Origin: an uncultured Bacteroidales bacterium
Lineage (GTDB): Bacteria; Bacteroidota; Bacteroidia; Bacteroidales; P3
Direction of reading: 5' to 3'
Assembly: GCA_900316235.1 (NCBI GenBank)
Contig: ONCC01000001.1
Span: forward strand, 1-64,000
DNA: 64,000 bases
Shown piece after piece: positions 47,390-55,971 of this stretch. Every line of letters starts with the position of its first letter. The stretch's first letter is position 1. The notes below the pieces were generated by a model. The model saw only the letters and a program-made list of their open reading frames with translations. It was not told the origin of the DNA and did no database searches. The position numbers and the translations under genes were made by a program.

Positions 47390-49459
47390 ATGAAAAAAAC
47401 AACACTCATTCTCACTATCCTGGCGCTGACCACATTTGCCGTCCGCGCACAGCATTTCGACTGGGTGAAATCCTATTCCGGCCTGGAGCCGTCGGGCAAG
47501 TACTGGAACTACATCGTCAGCTCCGTAACCGATTCGCAGGGCAACCTTTATGTCGCCGGGCAGTTCGCCAATGGGGCTTCCGTCAACGGGCAAGACCTGC
47601 TGCCCTTCTCTCCTTATGGCGCACAAACCGAGAATGCCAACTCGTGCATCATGAAAATCTCTCCGCAAGGAGATATCGTCTGGCGGAAGATACTTCATGC
47701 GAACAATGGGCAACCGTCGCAAATCTACGGTCTGCAACTGGTTGGTGACACGGCCCTCTTCGCGAATGTCCTCTTCGCCCTGCCCAAAGAGAACAATGAA
47801 TACCTGTATTTCTACGATACGTTGATAACGAAAGACAATGTAGATTATCTTTTGTATAGGGACAGTCTCGCTTCCACAGGCATATCGACGGCGATTTCCG
47901 TCTTCGACCTGACGGCGATTTCCGTCTTCGACCTCGACGGCAACCTGACCGAGAATTACATTCTCCACATGGCATATAAGGACAGCAAGGGCAAGCTGAT
48001 CACACTTGACAGAAAGACTGGAAACAGTTTCGACTCGGTGTATATCGCCAACCAGCAGTTCAAGCCGGGCGATTTCCATGTGGATAACCAGGGCAACATC
48101 TATTTCGGCCACCTCGCCACCGACGCGTTGTGGCTCCATTGCGACACATGCGCATATCAATCGCAGTGCTATAATCTGGAAAACGGGTTGATAGGTGAGG
48201 TTGTCGTTATGGTGAACGGTCGTCAGCGTTTTTTCGATGTGCCTCACTCTCATCCAAGCCCCTACAATTACAGATTGTTCAAGTTCTCTCCTCATTTCAA
48301 CGATATGTTGGCTTGCCGGTACATATTCGATGAATCCAACAGTAGTTGGAGCTATTGGGATTATGCAGCGCGTGAACTTACTACCGATAACGACAACCAT
48401 GTTTTACTCCTTTGCAACATCAGTTCCGACATGGGAAGACTGCCGTTGTCCGGCGACACAACCCTCTCGGTCAATCTCGACAATTACACAGAAGGGATGC
48501 TGATAAAGTTTGATGATGAGTTGATGCCTTTAAGCGTAACGCAACTGACCATTGGCAGTAGCGAACCGGGCCTGTCGATGACCATCAACCTATTTTGCCA
48601 ATGCATTGTTGAACCCGATTCCAACTCTATAATAATTCTGGGGTCGATAGGCCGCATCCCGCAGGACTATGGCTACCCGGTGTTCTTCGGCCAGGAGTCG
48701 TTGGATATTCAGGATAATTGTGCCTGGTTCGTGAGGATTGACAATCAAACGGGAGCATTGCAATCCTACGGATATATCCCCTCCTCGTCGCAGTCGACAT
48801 TCCTGACGCAACATTCAATCCTGAAATCCATTGCTCAAAAGAACAGAATCATAACACACGTCGGATACAAGGAGAACATACAAACCGGCGACAGCTCCAT
48901 TTCGATTGCCCCCAACCGCTTCGGTGCAGGTCTCTATATCTGCGACTATGACGGCAACTACATCGACTTCATCGACTACGGCATCGATGCGACCAGCGTC
49001 CTCCTCTCAGGTTGCCTGTCGTTGCACGACAGCATCCTGTACATCATGGGAGGCTCGCGGTTCGACCTCTCGCTGGCGGGCACCCCACTTTCCCCCACAG
49101 GCAACAGCGTGGCGTATATTGCCAAATATGTCGACACCTCATTCATGTCCCCTTACGTCTACACGGGTGACACCGTTGGTATTGACAACGTATCAACATA
49201 TCAACATATCAACGTTTATCCCAACCCTTTCCGACATCACGTCACCATCGAGAGCAGCGAGACCTTGGCGGAGACCGCCTGGCTCACCGACCTCACAGGC
49301 CGCCACGAACAGGTGCGCCTCACCTCCGAGGGCCCCGGCCGCTACAGCCTCGACCTCACCTCCCGCCCCCAAGCTACCTACCTACTCACCCTAACCACCG
49401 CATCGGGCAAGACCCACACCGTCCGCCTGCTGAAACAGTCTGACATCTTCGGATATTAA
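47390..49459 (+). CDS. T9SS-sorted cell-surface protein, paralogue 1
   Basis: A 689-residue secreted protein: signal peptide (MKKTTLILTILALTTFAVRA, then QHFDWVKSYSG), a body with propeller-like strands (VTDSQGNLYVAGQF, FHVDNQGNIYFGHL), and a type A T9SS sorting domain (HINVYPNPFRHHVTIES ... YLLTLTTASGKTHTVRLLKQ). ATG 47390 is chosen; 47318 adds 24 non-signal residues. A 24-bp tandem duplication at ~47890-47938 repeats AISVFDLT/D in the protein. The next gene is a paralogue of identical length. Confidence 0.85.
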   Translation: MKKTTLILTILALTTFAVRAQHFDWVKSYSGLEPSGKYWNYIVSSVTDSQGNLYVAGQFANGASVNGQDLLPFSPYGAQTENANSCIMKISPQGDIVWRKILHANNGQPSQIYGLQLVGDTALFANVLFALPKENNEYLYFYDTLITKDNVDYLLYRDSLASTGISTAISVFDLTAISVFDLDGNLTENYILHMAYKDSKGKLITLDRKTGNSFDSVYIANQQFKPGDFHVDNQGNIYFGHLATDALWLHCDTCAYQSQCYNLENGLIGEVVVMVNGRQRFFDVPHSHPSPYNYRLFKFSPHFNDMLACRYIFDESNSSWSYWDYAARELTTDNDNHVLLLCNISSDMGRLPLSGDTTLSVNLDNYTEGMLIKFDDELMPLSVTQLTIGSSEPGLSMTINLFCQCIVEPDSNSIIILGSIGRIPQDYGYPVFFGQESLDIQDNCAWFVRIDNQTGALQSYGYIPSSSQSTFLTQHSILKSIAQKNRIITHVGYKENIQTGDSSISIAPNRFGAGLYICDYDGNYIDFIDYGIDATSVLLSGCLSLHDSILYIMGGSRFDLSLAGTPLSPTGNSVAYIAKYVDTSFMSPYVYTGDTVGIDNVSTYQHINVYPNPFRHHVTIESSETLAETAWLTDLTGRHEQVRLTSEGPGRYSLDLTSRPQATYLLTLTTASGKTHTVRLLKQSDIFGY

Positions 49460-49560
49460 GAATCCCATCGACAACAATACCCATTACCGTCGGCAATAAT
49501 ACCCATTACAGCGTGCAACAATACCCATTACCGCAAACAATAATACCCATTATCAAAAAC
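49274..49560. repeat. 287-bp duplicated block, copy 1 (sorting domain plus 3' spacer)
   Basis: This covers the last ~60 codons of paralogue 1 and the ~100-nt spacer. The spacer has four ~22-bp units containing AATACCCATTA. It is nearly identical to 51454-51739. Confidence 0.9.
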
Positions 49561-49569
49561 ACCTCCAAT

Positions 49570-51639
49570 ATGACACACCACATCTTCAAATCCCTCGCCG
49601 TCCTTGCAATGGCTGTGCTGATGATGGCATCCACCGCCCACGCCCAGCGGTTCGACTGGGTGAAATCCTACTTCGGCCCCGATTACGAGGACGGGGCCGC
49701 TGCCAACGAGATATTCGGCTCGGCTATAGACAGCGAGGGCAACATCTATATTCTCGGCCAGTTCATAGGCAGCGCGCGATGGGACGACGATACAAGCATA
49801 CTGCCATTCTCGGCACACCGCAACCGTAGCGCCGTCGTCGCCAAGTTCTCTCCCGATGGCCAATTGGTGTGGCACAAGGAGTTCTATTCCAGCTATACCG
49901 ACTTTGAGGTCTACACCATGCGGATGGTGGGCGACACCGCACTTATGCTGTTTGCCGAGTTCAGGTTCCCCTTCAATTTGGGAAGCAGCTGGCACGACAA
50001 GAACGAGGTATACTATATGGACACCCTGTTGACCACCCCCGATAGGTTCCCGGAGTCGCCCGACAGCCTCAAGTCACCAGCCCTCTACTATGCCTTTATC
50101 ACTATAGGGCTTGAAAGCGGAAATCTCATCGAAGAGCATTTCTGGATACCATCCTTCGTCAAAAACGATGGCTCGTTGTTGAGAGATGAATACTCCGGCC
50201 ACTTGATTACAAATGTAGGTGAGAGGGTCTCCTTCAATGTCGACAGCGAAGGAAACATCATATTGGCACGCCAGACAAATGATTATTATGGAGTGATATG
50301 CGACACCTGTCCTGATGGGCTCCAGGTCTGGTCGCCCCGGGAGGGCAACATCAGCACAATGCGTCTGCTTGTAGACGGAGCCACAAAGCAGCTTGATGTC
50401 CCTTTGGAACCCTCCAGCAAGTGGAACTGGCAAATCATAAAACTGTCGCCCCATATGGACAGCGTGATTGCAAGCACCTATGTCTTCGACTCCACTTGGC
50501 GCTATTCTTATGATGAGAATATAAATATGCATTTGAATTCTATCGATGTCGATGCCAACGACAATATATATATCCTTTTAGATCGCATACAAGACCCCGT
50601 GGAGAGATGGAGGGTGAAGAATAGCGACACGCTGGAGATGGAGTGGTACTCGTGCATGATACGATATAACTCAGAGCTGACACCGACGGGGATAGCGCAG
50701 GTTACAGCGTCATATAGCCCTGATGGATACTGTGCGGGATATGTAAGACTCCTTGGCACTTATTACGACAGCGTAACCAACACTCTGTTTGTGAACGGAG
50801 AGTCGGGAAGAGATCCTCAATACACCACGCTGGACTACAGGGGCGACACATTGAACCTTAAGAACAACGCCTGCTGGCTCAGGCTCGACGCCGACGACCT
50901 GAGTCTTATCTCGTACGGCAAAGCCCGCTCAACAGGCACAGAGCCTTGGGAAAGGACATTTCTGTACTCCGACAAATATGGGTGGTCCCACAACGGATCC
51001 TTCGTGGCAGGCGGCAACCGCGTCTTCTGCCAAGTGCTGTACCAATGCAACATACTCTTCCACGACACCCAGGTCGACAGTCCCTACGGTATGGGGCTGA
51101 TGGTGTGGGACTACGACGGCCACGAGCTCGAGTATATAGACTACCACTCGGCCAGCTCCCACAACGAACAAGGCTACATGTTCCTCAACGACAGCTCGCT
51201 GTGGCTTACCGGCACCCTTACCGCAAACGCCGCCTTCGGCAACCTCAATGTCAACGCCGCATGGAACAGCCACGCCTACATCGCACGCTACACCGACACC
51301 GCCTTCCTGACACCCTATGTCTATGACTCCACAGGTCACGGTGGCGGCATCGGCATAACGCTTGTGGAAGTAGGAAACACCCTCGTCGCCTATCCCAACC
51401 CATTCCGGCAGAGGGTGACCATCGAGGTGCAGGGCGGCGAGCCGCTGGCCTCGACCGCCTGGCTCACCGACCTCACAGGCCGCCGCGAACAGGTGCGCCT
51501 CACCTCCGAGGGCAACGGACGTTACTCCCTCGACCTCACCGCCCGCCCCCAAGCTACCTACCTACTCACCCTAACCACCGCATCGGGCAAGACCCACACC
51601 GTCCGCCTGCTGAAACAGTCTGACATCTTCGGACATTAA
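49570..51639 (+). CDS. T9SS-sorted cell-surface protein, paralogue 2
   Basis: A 689-residue paralogue of the preceding gene. The signal peptide ends ASTAHAQ, and the mature start RFDWVKSYFGPDYEDG aligns with the neighbour's HFDWVKSYSG. Propeller-like strands include AIDSEGNIYILGQF and DVDANDNIYILL. The type A sorting domain begins TLVAYPNPFRQRVTIEVQ, and its last ~60 residues are nearly the same at DNA level as in paralogue 1, whereas the bodies are clearly diverged. ATG 49570 fits the signal peptide. Confidence 0.85.
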   Translation: MTHHIFKSLAVLAMAVLMMASTAHAQRFDWVKSYFGPDYEDGAAANEIFGSAIDSEGNIYILGQFIGSARWDDDTSILPFSAHRNRSAVVAKFSPDGQLVWHKEFYSSYTDFEVYTMRMVGDTALMLFAEFRFPFNLGSSWHDKNEVYYMDTLLTTPDRFPESPDSLKSPALYYAFITIGLESGNLIEEHFWIPSFVKNDGSLLRDEYSGHLITNVGERVSFNVDSEGNIILARQTNDYYGVICDTCPDGLQVWSPREGNISTMRLLVDGATKQLDVPLEPSSKWNWQIIKLSPHMDSVIASTYVFDSTWRYSYDENINMHLNSIDVDANDNIYILLDRIQDPVERWRVKNSDTLEMEWYSCMIRYNSELTPTGIAQVTASYSPDGYCAGYVRLLGTYYDSVTNTLFVNGESGRDPQYTTLDYRGDTLNLKNNACWLRLDADDLSLISYGKARSTGTEPWERTFLYSDKYGWSHNGSFVAGGNRVFCQVLYQCNILFHDTQVDSPYGMGLMVWDYDGHELEYIDYHSASSHNEQGYMFLNDSSLWLTGTLTANAAFGNLNVNAAWNSHAYIARYTDTAFLTPYVYDSTGHGGGIGITLVEVGNTLVAYPNPFRQRVTIEVQGGEPLASTAWLTDLTGRREQVRLTSEGNGRYSLDLTARPQATYLLTLTTASGKTHTVRLLKQSDIFGH

Positions 51640-51739
51640 GAATCCCATCGACAACAATACCATTACCGTCGGCAATAATACCCATTACAGCGTGCAACAA
51701 TACCCATTACCGCAAACAATAATACCCATTATCAAAAAC
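51454..51739. repeat. 286-bp duplicated block, copy 2
   Basis: Near-identical to 49274-49560, with a one-base deletion in the spacer (CCATTA for CCCATTA). The following ~35 nt still resemble the start of paralogue 2 (TCCAATGTG against TCCAATATG), as if a third unit had decayed. Confidence 0.88.
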
Positions 51740-51815
51740 GCGTCCAATGTGCAACACCAAACTATCAAAACCCGCAGATGGAAACAGCCCCGTTTGTAAC
51801 GCTGAGAAGGTGACG

Positions 51816-51903
51816 TTGAATCACTGAGAACTTTACATTGAATCACTGAGAGCTTTACATTGAATCACTGAGAGCTTTACAATGAATCACTGAGAGGTCG
51901 ACA
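51816..51903. repeat. 22-bp tandem repeat, four copies
   Basis: Unit TTGAATCACTGAGAGCTTTA plus CA, in four consecutive copies at 51816, 51838, 51860 and 51882, with a few substitutions in the first and last. Confidence 0.92.
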
Positions 51904-51972
51904 AACTGATATGGAAACATTACTGAAAACCAGTACGATAAATACGCTCCCAACAAAACTACTAAAAAGGGT

Positions 51973-52061
51973 GTTACCCTTTGCCTCGTTTTTGTTGCCA
52001 CCCTTTGCCTCGTTTTTGTTGCCACCCTTTGCCTCGTTTTTGTTGCCACCCTTTTCCTCGT
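51973..52061. repeat. 24-bp tandem repeat, 3-4 copies
   Basis: The unit has the core ACCCTTTGCCTCGTTTTTGT and a 24-bp period; the last copy is degenerate (CCCTTTTCCTCG). Confidence 0.92.
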
Positions 52062-52096
52062 ACAAGTTTTGAAGCACTTTTAAACCCCTATTCGAC

Positions 52097-52450
52097 ATGA
52101 AAAAAATCAAGAGAATCATCCTGTTGGCGGTGTGTATCGCGGTTTCGCTTGTCGCAAACGCCCAGTCGGAACAGTGGAAGGGTTATTTGGACATGAATAA
52201 CATGGAGGATGCCCTGCAGCGCGGCGACACGGTGACATTCAAGCGGCTGGCTTTCCGCGTGGTCAGGTGGAAGGGGTGGAACCCGCTGGTGTTTTACTAC
52301 ACAGACAAATACAAGTTTTTGAGAGACTGCGACTGGTGGCCGGAACTGGACTCCATCCAGCAGGCCATCCACGGCAGGAAGGACTACAGCTACGCGGAGA
52401 CATTGTACCAGATGGAATTTCGAGACGTATGCACGAAGTGGATTCCGTGA
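52097..52450 (+). CDS. DUF6624-type exported protein, N-terminal fragment before a frameshift
   Basis: A 117-residue frame with a signal peptide (MKKIKRIILLAVCIAVSLVANAQ) and a helical start. Near 52415-52425 the plausible sequence (ETLYQMEF) turns into an out-of-frame tail and stops at 52450. The continuation RRMHEVDSVNLARLIWLVDTLGFP lies in the -1 frame, so a one-base deletion (or two-base insertion) has split the gene. Confidence 0.7.
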   Translation: MKKIKRIILLAVCIAVSLVANAQSEQWKGYLDMNNMEDALQRGDTVTFKRLAFRVVRWKGWNPLVFYYTDKYKFLRDCDWWPELDSIQQAIHGRKDYSYAETLYQMEFRDVCTKWIP

Positions 52451-54669
52451 ACCTCGCCAGGCTGATATGGCTGGTGGACACGCTGGGTTTCCCCTCATGG
52501 GATCGGGTCTGTGCCTACGGCGCACACGCAGCCTGGCTCATCGCACAGCATGCGCACCCCTGGTTCCAGTATGGCTACGTCAAGCAGATGCGTAAAGCGG
52601 TGGCTGACACCAACGCCGACCCCTCGAATCTGGCCTACCTGGAAGACTGTCTGCGTACAGGGCGCGGTCTGCCGCAGCTTTACGGCACGCAATTCTCTTC
52701 CACCGGCGAGAATAACCGCACCGTCTGGCAATGCCCAGTCGCCGACATCAAGAACGTCAATCGCCGTCGTGAGCAAATGCTTATGCCGCCGCTGGAGGAT
52801 TATATCGAGGGTTATCTGAAGACCGAGACCGAGCAAGGTCGGCTCGACAGCGACACCCCGCTGACAGAGATGGGGGACAACTATGTGCGATACTATTACC
52901 TCGGCGACCAGTTCTCGCTTCTGCCCATAGATAAGCAGGTGGGGGTGACGGATGCCGTGGCGTACACGGCTACAGGCGATTACTGCGCAGCAATTCCTAT
53001 CTTCTGCTCACGACTCTCGAACCACTATCCCTTTGTGCGCGACCTGAAGCACTACCTGGAATGCCTTCTGCACAGCGAGTGCGTAGGGGACCAGTACTGC
53101 TACATCAGCCATTATGAGGTGCTGGAGCGCATGGTGCTCTGCGGCTACGAGCCGGACGCCTGGCTCAACTCGCTGCCCGACACGCTCACCGTGCCCCTGC
53201 TGGCCGATTACGCAAACCTGCGCGACGAGTACCTGCGCTACCTCAACCACGAGGACGATGCCGTGCTCTCCGCTGCCCTTGCTAGCCGCGCCGACTTCGA
53301 GGCCCTGCTTCGAAACGGCAAGAACCAAAGGTCGGCGACCGACAGTGGAGCCAACTATCACCGCTATGAACTCGACGCATGGAACCACGCCTATCCCATG
53401 TTGCAGAAGATGACCGACGAACTGACCAAAGGCGACTATGAAGAGTTCTTTGCCCTTCTTTGGCGCGAAGTGGAGCGTGGCAACCTCCATGCCGAAGATT
53501 ACGCCTCGCTCTACGACCACACCTACTATCGTCTTTACGGCAAAGACTGGTACGGCACCCTTTCCGCAATCGACAAGCATATCCGTACCGCCAAGCCGAA
53601 GACTCTCGGCGAGCGCCGCCGCGCAGCATGTCTGCCGCTCCTGTCTTTTGCGGTCACCACCTCGGCACAGACCCCTACTTACAAAGATTACAGAAAATAC
53701 AACCTCAACCTCCGTATCGAGGGCGACACGCTGCGGGTATCGGGCTTTTATCTCATCCCTTACGACACCACCACCTATTCGGGACAACCCATCAAGGTCG
53801 ATACAGCCTATTCCCTGCCGCTTGCCGACTACCGCACGGCCGATGGAGCCATCGTGCTGCGACGCGAGGGTAACTGGTACCCGCACCGCAATGGTGAGCT
53901 GCTGACGGCACAGGTACATATCACGGCGGACGACTACCATATCATCGGAGGCACAGAATGGCTCCCCTCATTCGACATTCATCTCGTTCTGCTGCCGAAG
54001 GACAAATACGTTTGCAAGGTGATTGACACACCCATTCGTCCCTTCCATTTCTACCGCCTTGCAAGCGATACCACACAGTATCCCGACGCCTATTACAACG
54101 AGTTTGTGGATTCCTACAACTACTACTGCTCCTTCTTCGGCGACTCCTTGTCTTCAAAGCCGATGAACATCGTGGAGATTGGCGACCCGCAGTTTGTGAT
54201 GTGCCAGGGGCTACGCGACATGATTATCTTTGGGCACTATTTCTATGATGTTTACACTATGATACCCGACTTTTCGTGGATTCCGCACGAGGTAGCGCAT
54301 CAATGGTGGGGCGACGGCATCTTCTTCGAATATCGCGACTACGCCCTCGGCGAAAGCCTGACCGAGTACATCAAGCTGCAGTTCCTCAAAAGCCGCAGTC
54401 GTGGCTACGAGGAGCAGATAGAATACTACAAGGCGATGATGGAGCGTGCCGAAAAAACGTTGCCAATAGCCGATATCCACAGCGTCGAGTCGCAGGATGA
54501 ATCCATTGCCATCTACCATGCCGCCCCCTACCGCTTGACCCTTGAGGTCACAACTTCCGTCAACACCGCCCTGCAACAACTCTACCACAATCACAAACAC
54601 ACAATAGTGAGCCGAGAAGTATTCCTGCAAGAATGTAAAGCATTGCAGGACTGGCTGAAGTCTGAATAA
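52429..54669 (+). CDS. DUF6624 domain fused to an M1-like metallopeptidase
   Basis: A 746-residue frame. The first part matches DUF6624 (VNLARLIWLVDTLGFPSWDR, AWLIAQHAHPW, LPQLYGTQF). After ~390 residues comes RRRAACLPLLSFAVTTSAQ (53614-53670), which looks like a complete signal peptide inside the protein. An M1-type domain then ends in the zinc motif HEVAHQWWGDG with a downstream glutamate in ALGESLTEY (17 residues between, one fewer than classical M1). This suggests fusion of two formerly separate exported proteins. The true 5' end is in another frame upstream. Confidence 0.72.
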   Translation: MHEVDSVNLARLIWLVDTLGFPSWDRVCAYGAHAAWLIAQHAHPWFQYGYVKQMRKAVADTNADPSNLAYLEDCLRTGRGLPQLYGTQFSSTGENNRTVWQCPVADIKNVNRRREQMLMPPLEDYIEGYLKTETEQGRLDSDTPLTEMGDNYVRYYYLGDQFSLLPIDKQVGVTDAVAYTATGDYCAAIPIFCSRLSNHYPFVRDLKHYLECLLHSECVGDQYCYISHYEVLERMVLCGYEPDAWLNSLPDTLTVPLLADYANLRDEYLRYLNHEDDAVLSAALASRADFEALLRNGKNQRSATDSGANYHRYELDAWNHAYPMLQKMTDELTKGDYEEFFALLWREVERGNLHAEDYASLYDHTYYRLYGKDWYGTLSAIDKHIRTAKPKTLGERRRAACLPLLSFAVTTSAQTPTYKDYRKYNLNLRIEGDTLRVSGFYLIPYDTTTYSGQPIKVDTAYSLPLADYRTADGAIVLRREGNWYPHRNGELLTAQVHITADDYHIIGGTEWLPSFDIHLVLLPKDKYVCKVIDTPIRPFHFYRLASDTTQYPDAYYNEFVDSYNYYCSFFGDSLSSKPMNIVEIGDPQFVMCQGLRDMIIFGHYFYDVYTMIPDFSWIPHEVAHQWWGDGIFFEYRDYALGESLTEYIKLQFLKSRSRGYEEQIEYYKAMMERAEKTLPIADIHSVESQDESIAIYHAAPYRLTLEVTTSVNTALQQLYHNHKHTIVSREVFLQECKALQDWLKSE

Positions 54670-54714
54670 TTCGCTGCGCAGTTTGTCTGCCGTCTGCAAA
54701 ATAGACAATAAACC

Positions 54715-54770
54715 AAAAAGTTGAATACCCAGCCCCCTTAAACCTTAACCCTTAAACCTTAAACCAAATA
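54715..54770. repeat. AATACCCAGCCCCC + heptamer element, copy 1
   Basis: AAAAAGTTGAATACCCAGCC continues into CCCTTAAACCTTAACCCTT and ends TTAAACC. The first bases are the same as the 3' coding end of truA in copy 3 (55920-55969). Confidence 0.85.
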
Positions 54771-54905
54771 CTTCTTCTCACTTGAAGGGACGAAAAAAGA
54801 TTCTTCTTACTTTATCAAGGAAGTTTTTTGTTGGGTATAAACTCTCTCTTTGTAAAAATTATTTTACTGTAAATTAGTAATTTGTAAAATATTTTCACAA
54901 AATAT

Positions 54906-54937
54906 TTTGTCAGTCTCTAAAATGTTCGTATCTTTGC
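54906..54937 (+). promoter_or_regulatory. Promoter of tRNA-Glu
   Basis: TTTG (54906-54909), a 19-nt gap and TATCTTTGC (54929-54937) match the Bacteroidota consensus exactly. Confidence 0.8.
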
Positions 54938-54971
54938 ACTCGCTTTTGAAAGAAAAAGTGTCCAAAGAACT

Positions 54972-55048
54972 GCCGCATTCGTCTAGTGGTCCAGGACATC
55001 TGCCTCTCACGCAGAAGATCATCAGTTCGACTCTGATATGCGGTACCA
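54972..55048 (+). tRNA. tRNA-Glu (anticodon CUC)
   Basis: A 77-nt cloverleaf: acceptor GCCGCAT / ATGCGGT (first pair G-U), anticodon stem TCTGC / GCAGA with loop CTCTCAC giving anticodon CUC for GAG codons, T stem ATCAG / CTGAT with TTCGACT loop, discriminator A and an encoded CCA. It has its own promoter and terminator. Confidence 0.93.
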
Positions 55049-55050
55049 AC

Positions 55051-55076
55051 AACCTCCCCAATAAGGGAGGTTTTTT
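55051..55076 (+). terminator. Terminator of tRNA-Glu
   Basis: The stem AACCTCCC / GGGAGGTT has a short loop and six T residues, three bases after the tRNA. Confidence 0.9.
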
Positions 55077-55082
55077 ATTTTT

Positions 55083-55120
55083 GGATACCCAGCCCCCTTA
55101 AACCTTAAACCTTAAACCAA
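55083..55120. repeat. ATACCCAGCCCCC + heptamer element, copy 2
   Basis: GGATACCCAGCCCCCTTAAA followed by CCTTAAACC units. It ends at the -33 box of truA. Confidence 0.85.
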
Positions 55121-55123
55121 AAA

Positions 55124-55156
55124 TTTGGCCATGTCGGGAAAAAGTCGTAAATTTGC
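55124..55156 (+). promoter_or_regulatory. Promoter of truA
   Basis: TTTG (55124-55127), a 20-nt gap and TAAATTTGC (55148-55156). The predicted start of transcription is only a few bases before the ATG at 55167. Confidence 0.75.
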
Positions 55157-55166
55157 ACCTTGAATT

Positions 55167-55958
55167 ATGGGACGCTATTTTATTCATCTGGCCTATAATG
55201 GAGCGAGTTACCACGGTTGGCAGACGCAACTGATCGCGACCAAAGTGGAGCGAACGGTTATTAAGCAACCCGCGCTCCCTACTGTCCAGCAGACGCTCGA
55301 AGAGGCTCTCTCGACATTGCTAAGACAACATATTGCTGTGGTGGGTTGTGGAAGGACCGACACCGGAGTCCACGCCAGCGACTTCTATGCCCACTTCGAC
55401 GCTGACGCTGAGTTCGATTGCAAGAATCTTGTCTTCAAACTGAATAATCTGTTGCCACCGGACATCGCCATCTTCGACATCTTTCCTGTGGCCGACAACG
55501 CTCATGCACGCTTTGACGCCACCGCGCGCACGTATCAGTATCATGTCTCCGACCGCCGCCTGCCGTTCCGTCAGGGGCAGTATTGCCGCATCTATTACCG
55601 TCCCGACATCGACCTCATGAACGAGGCGGCTCGCGTGCTGATGGAATATCAGGACTTTACCTCCTTCGCCAAGCTCCACACGCAGGTGAAGACCAACATT
55701 TGCCACCTCTCCGAAGCCCATTGGGACGAGGTGGGGGAGGAGTGGATCTTCACCATCCGCAGCAATCGCTTCCTCCGCAACATGGTGCGCTCAGTGACTG
55801 GCACACTTCTCGATGTGGGACGCGGAAAACTATCCATCGATGGCCTCCGTGAAATCATTGAAAAGAAGAACCGCTGCGCCGCCGGCGTGAGTATGCCCGC
55901 CTGCGGCCTGTTTTTGACAAAAGTTGAATACCCAGCCCCCTTAAACCTTAACCCTTAA
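55167..55958 (+). CDS. truA: tRNA pseudouridine(38-40) synthase
   Basis: Makes pseudouridine at positions 38-40 of tRNA anticodon arms. The catalytic aspartate is in GCGRTDTGVHA (D65), with YNGASYHGWQTQ upstream and RFLRNMVRSVTGTLLDVG in the second half. Two oddities: an insert of about 15 residues (LIATKVERTVIKQPALP) between the HGWQ and TVQQTLEEAL motifs, and a C-terminus LNLNP plus stop encoded by the heptamer repeat (copy 3). At 263 residues the length is otherwise normal. Confidence 0.95.
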   Translation: MGRYFIHLAYNGASYHGWQTQLIATKVERTVIKQPALPTVQQTLEEALSTLLRQHIAVVGCGRTDTGVHASDFYAHFDADAEFDCKNLVFKLNNLLPPDIAIFDIFPVADNAHARFDATARTYQYHVSDRRLPFRQGQYCRIYYRPDIDLMNEAARVLMEYQDFTSFAKLHTQVKTNICHLSEAHWDEVGEEWIFTIRSNRFLRNMVRSVTGTLLDVGRGKLSIDGLREIIEKKNRCAAGVSMPACGLFLTKVEYPAPLNLNP

Positions 55959-55969
55959 ACCTTAAACCA
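55920..55969. repeat. AATACCCAGCCCCC + heptamer element, copy 3 (over the truA stop)
   Basis: AAAAGTTGAATACCCAGCCC then CCTTAAACCTTAACCCTTAA with further heptamers, reaching three bases before the prmA ATG. It encodes the last residues and stop of truA. Confidence 0.85.
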
Positions 55970-55971
55970 GA

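Larger units (their letters stand above)
51640..52096. other. Repeat-rich non-coding interval of 457 nt
   Basis: It holds the end of duplicated block copy 2, a 22-bp tandem array (51816-51903) and a 24-bp tandem array (51973-52061). I see no gene; minus-strand frames here are made of the repeat itself. Confidence 0.75.
54670..54971. other. Intergenic region before tRNA-Glu
   Basis: This 302-nt region holds one AATACCCAGCCCCC/heptamer repeat copy (54715-54770), an AT-rich tract with the palindrome ACAAAATATTTTGT, and the tRNA promoter. There is no gene. Confidence 0.7.

Noticed and set aside
51816..51903. A possible CRISPR array
   Set aside because: The copies are directly contiguous 22-bp units without spacers, and there is no cas gene.
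51877..52119. A small minus-strand protein made of ATKTRQRV-type repeats
   Set aside because: It is only the translation of the 24-bp tandem repeat, with no promoter or conserved part.
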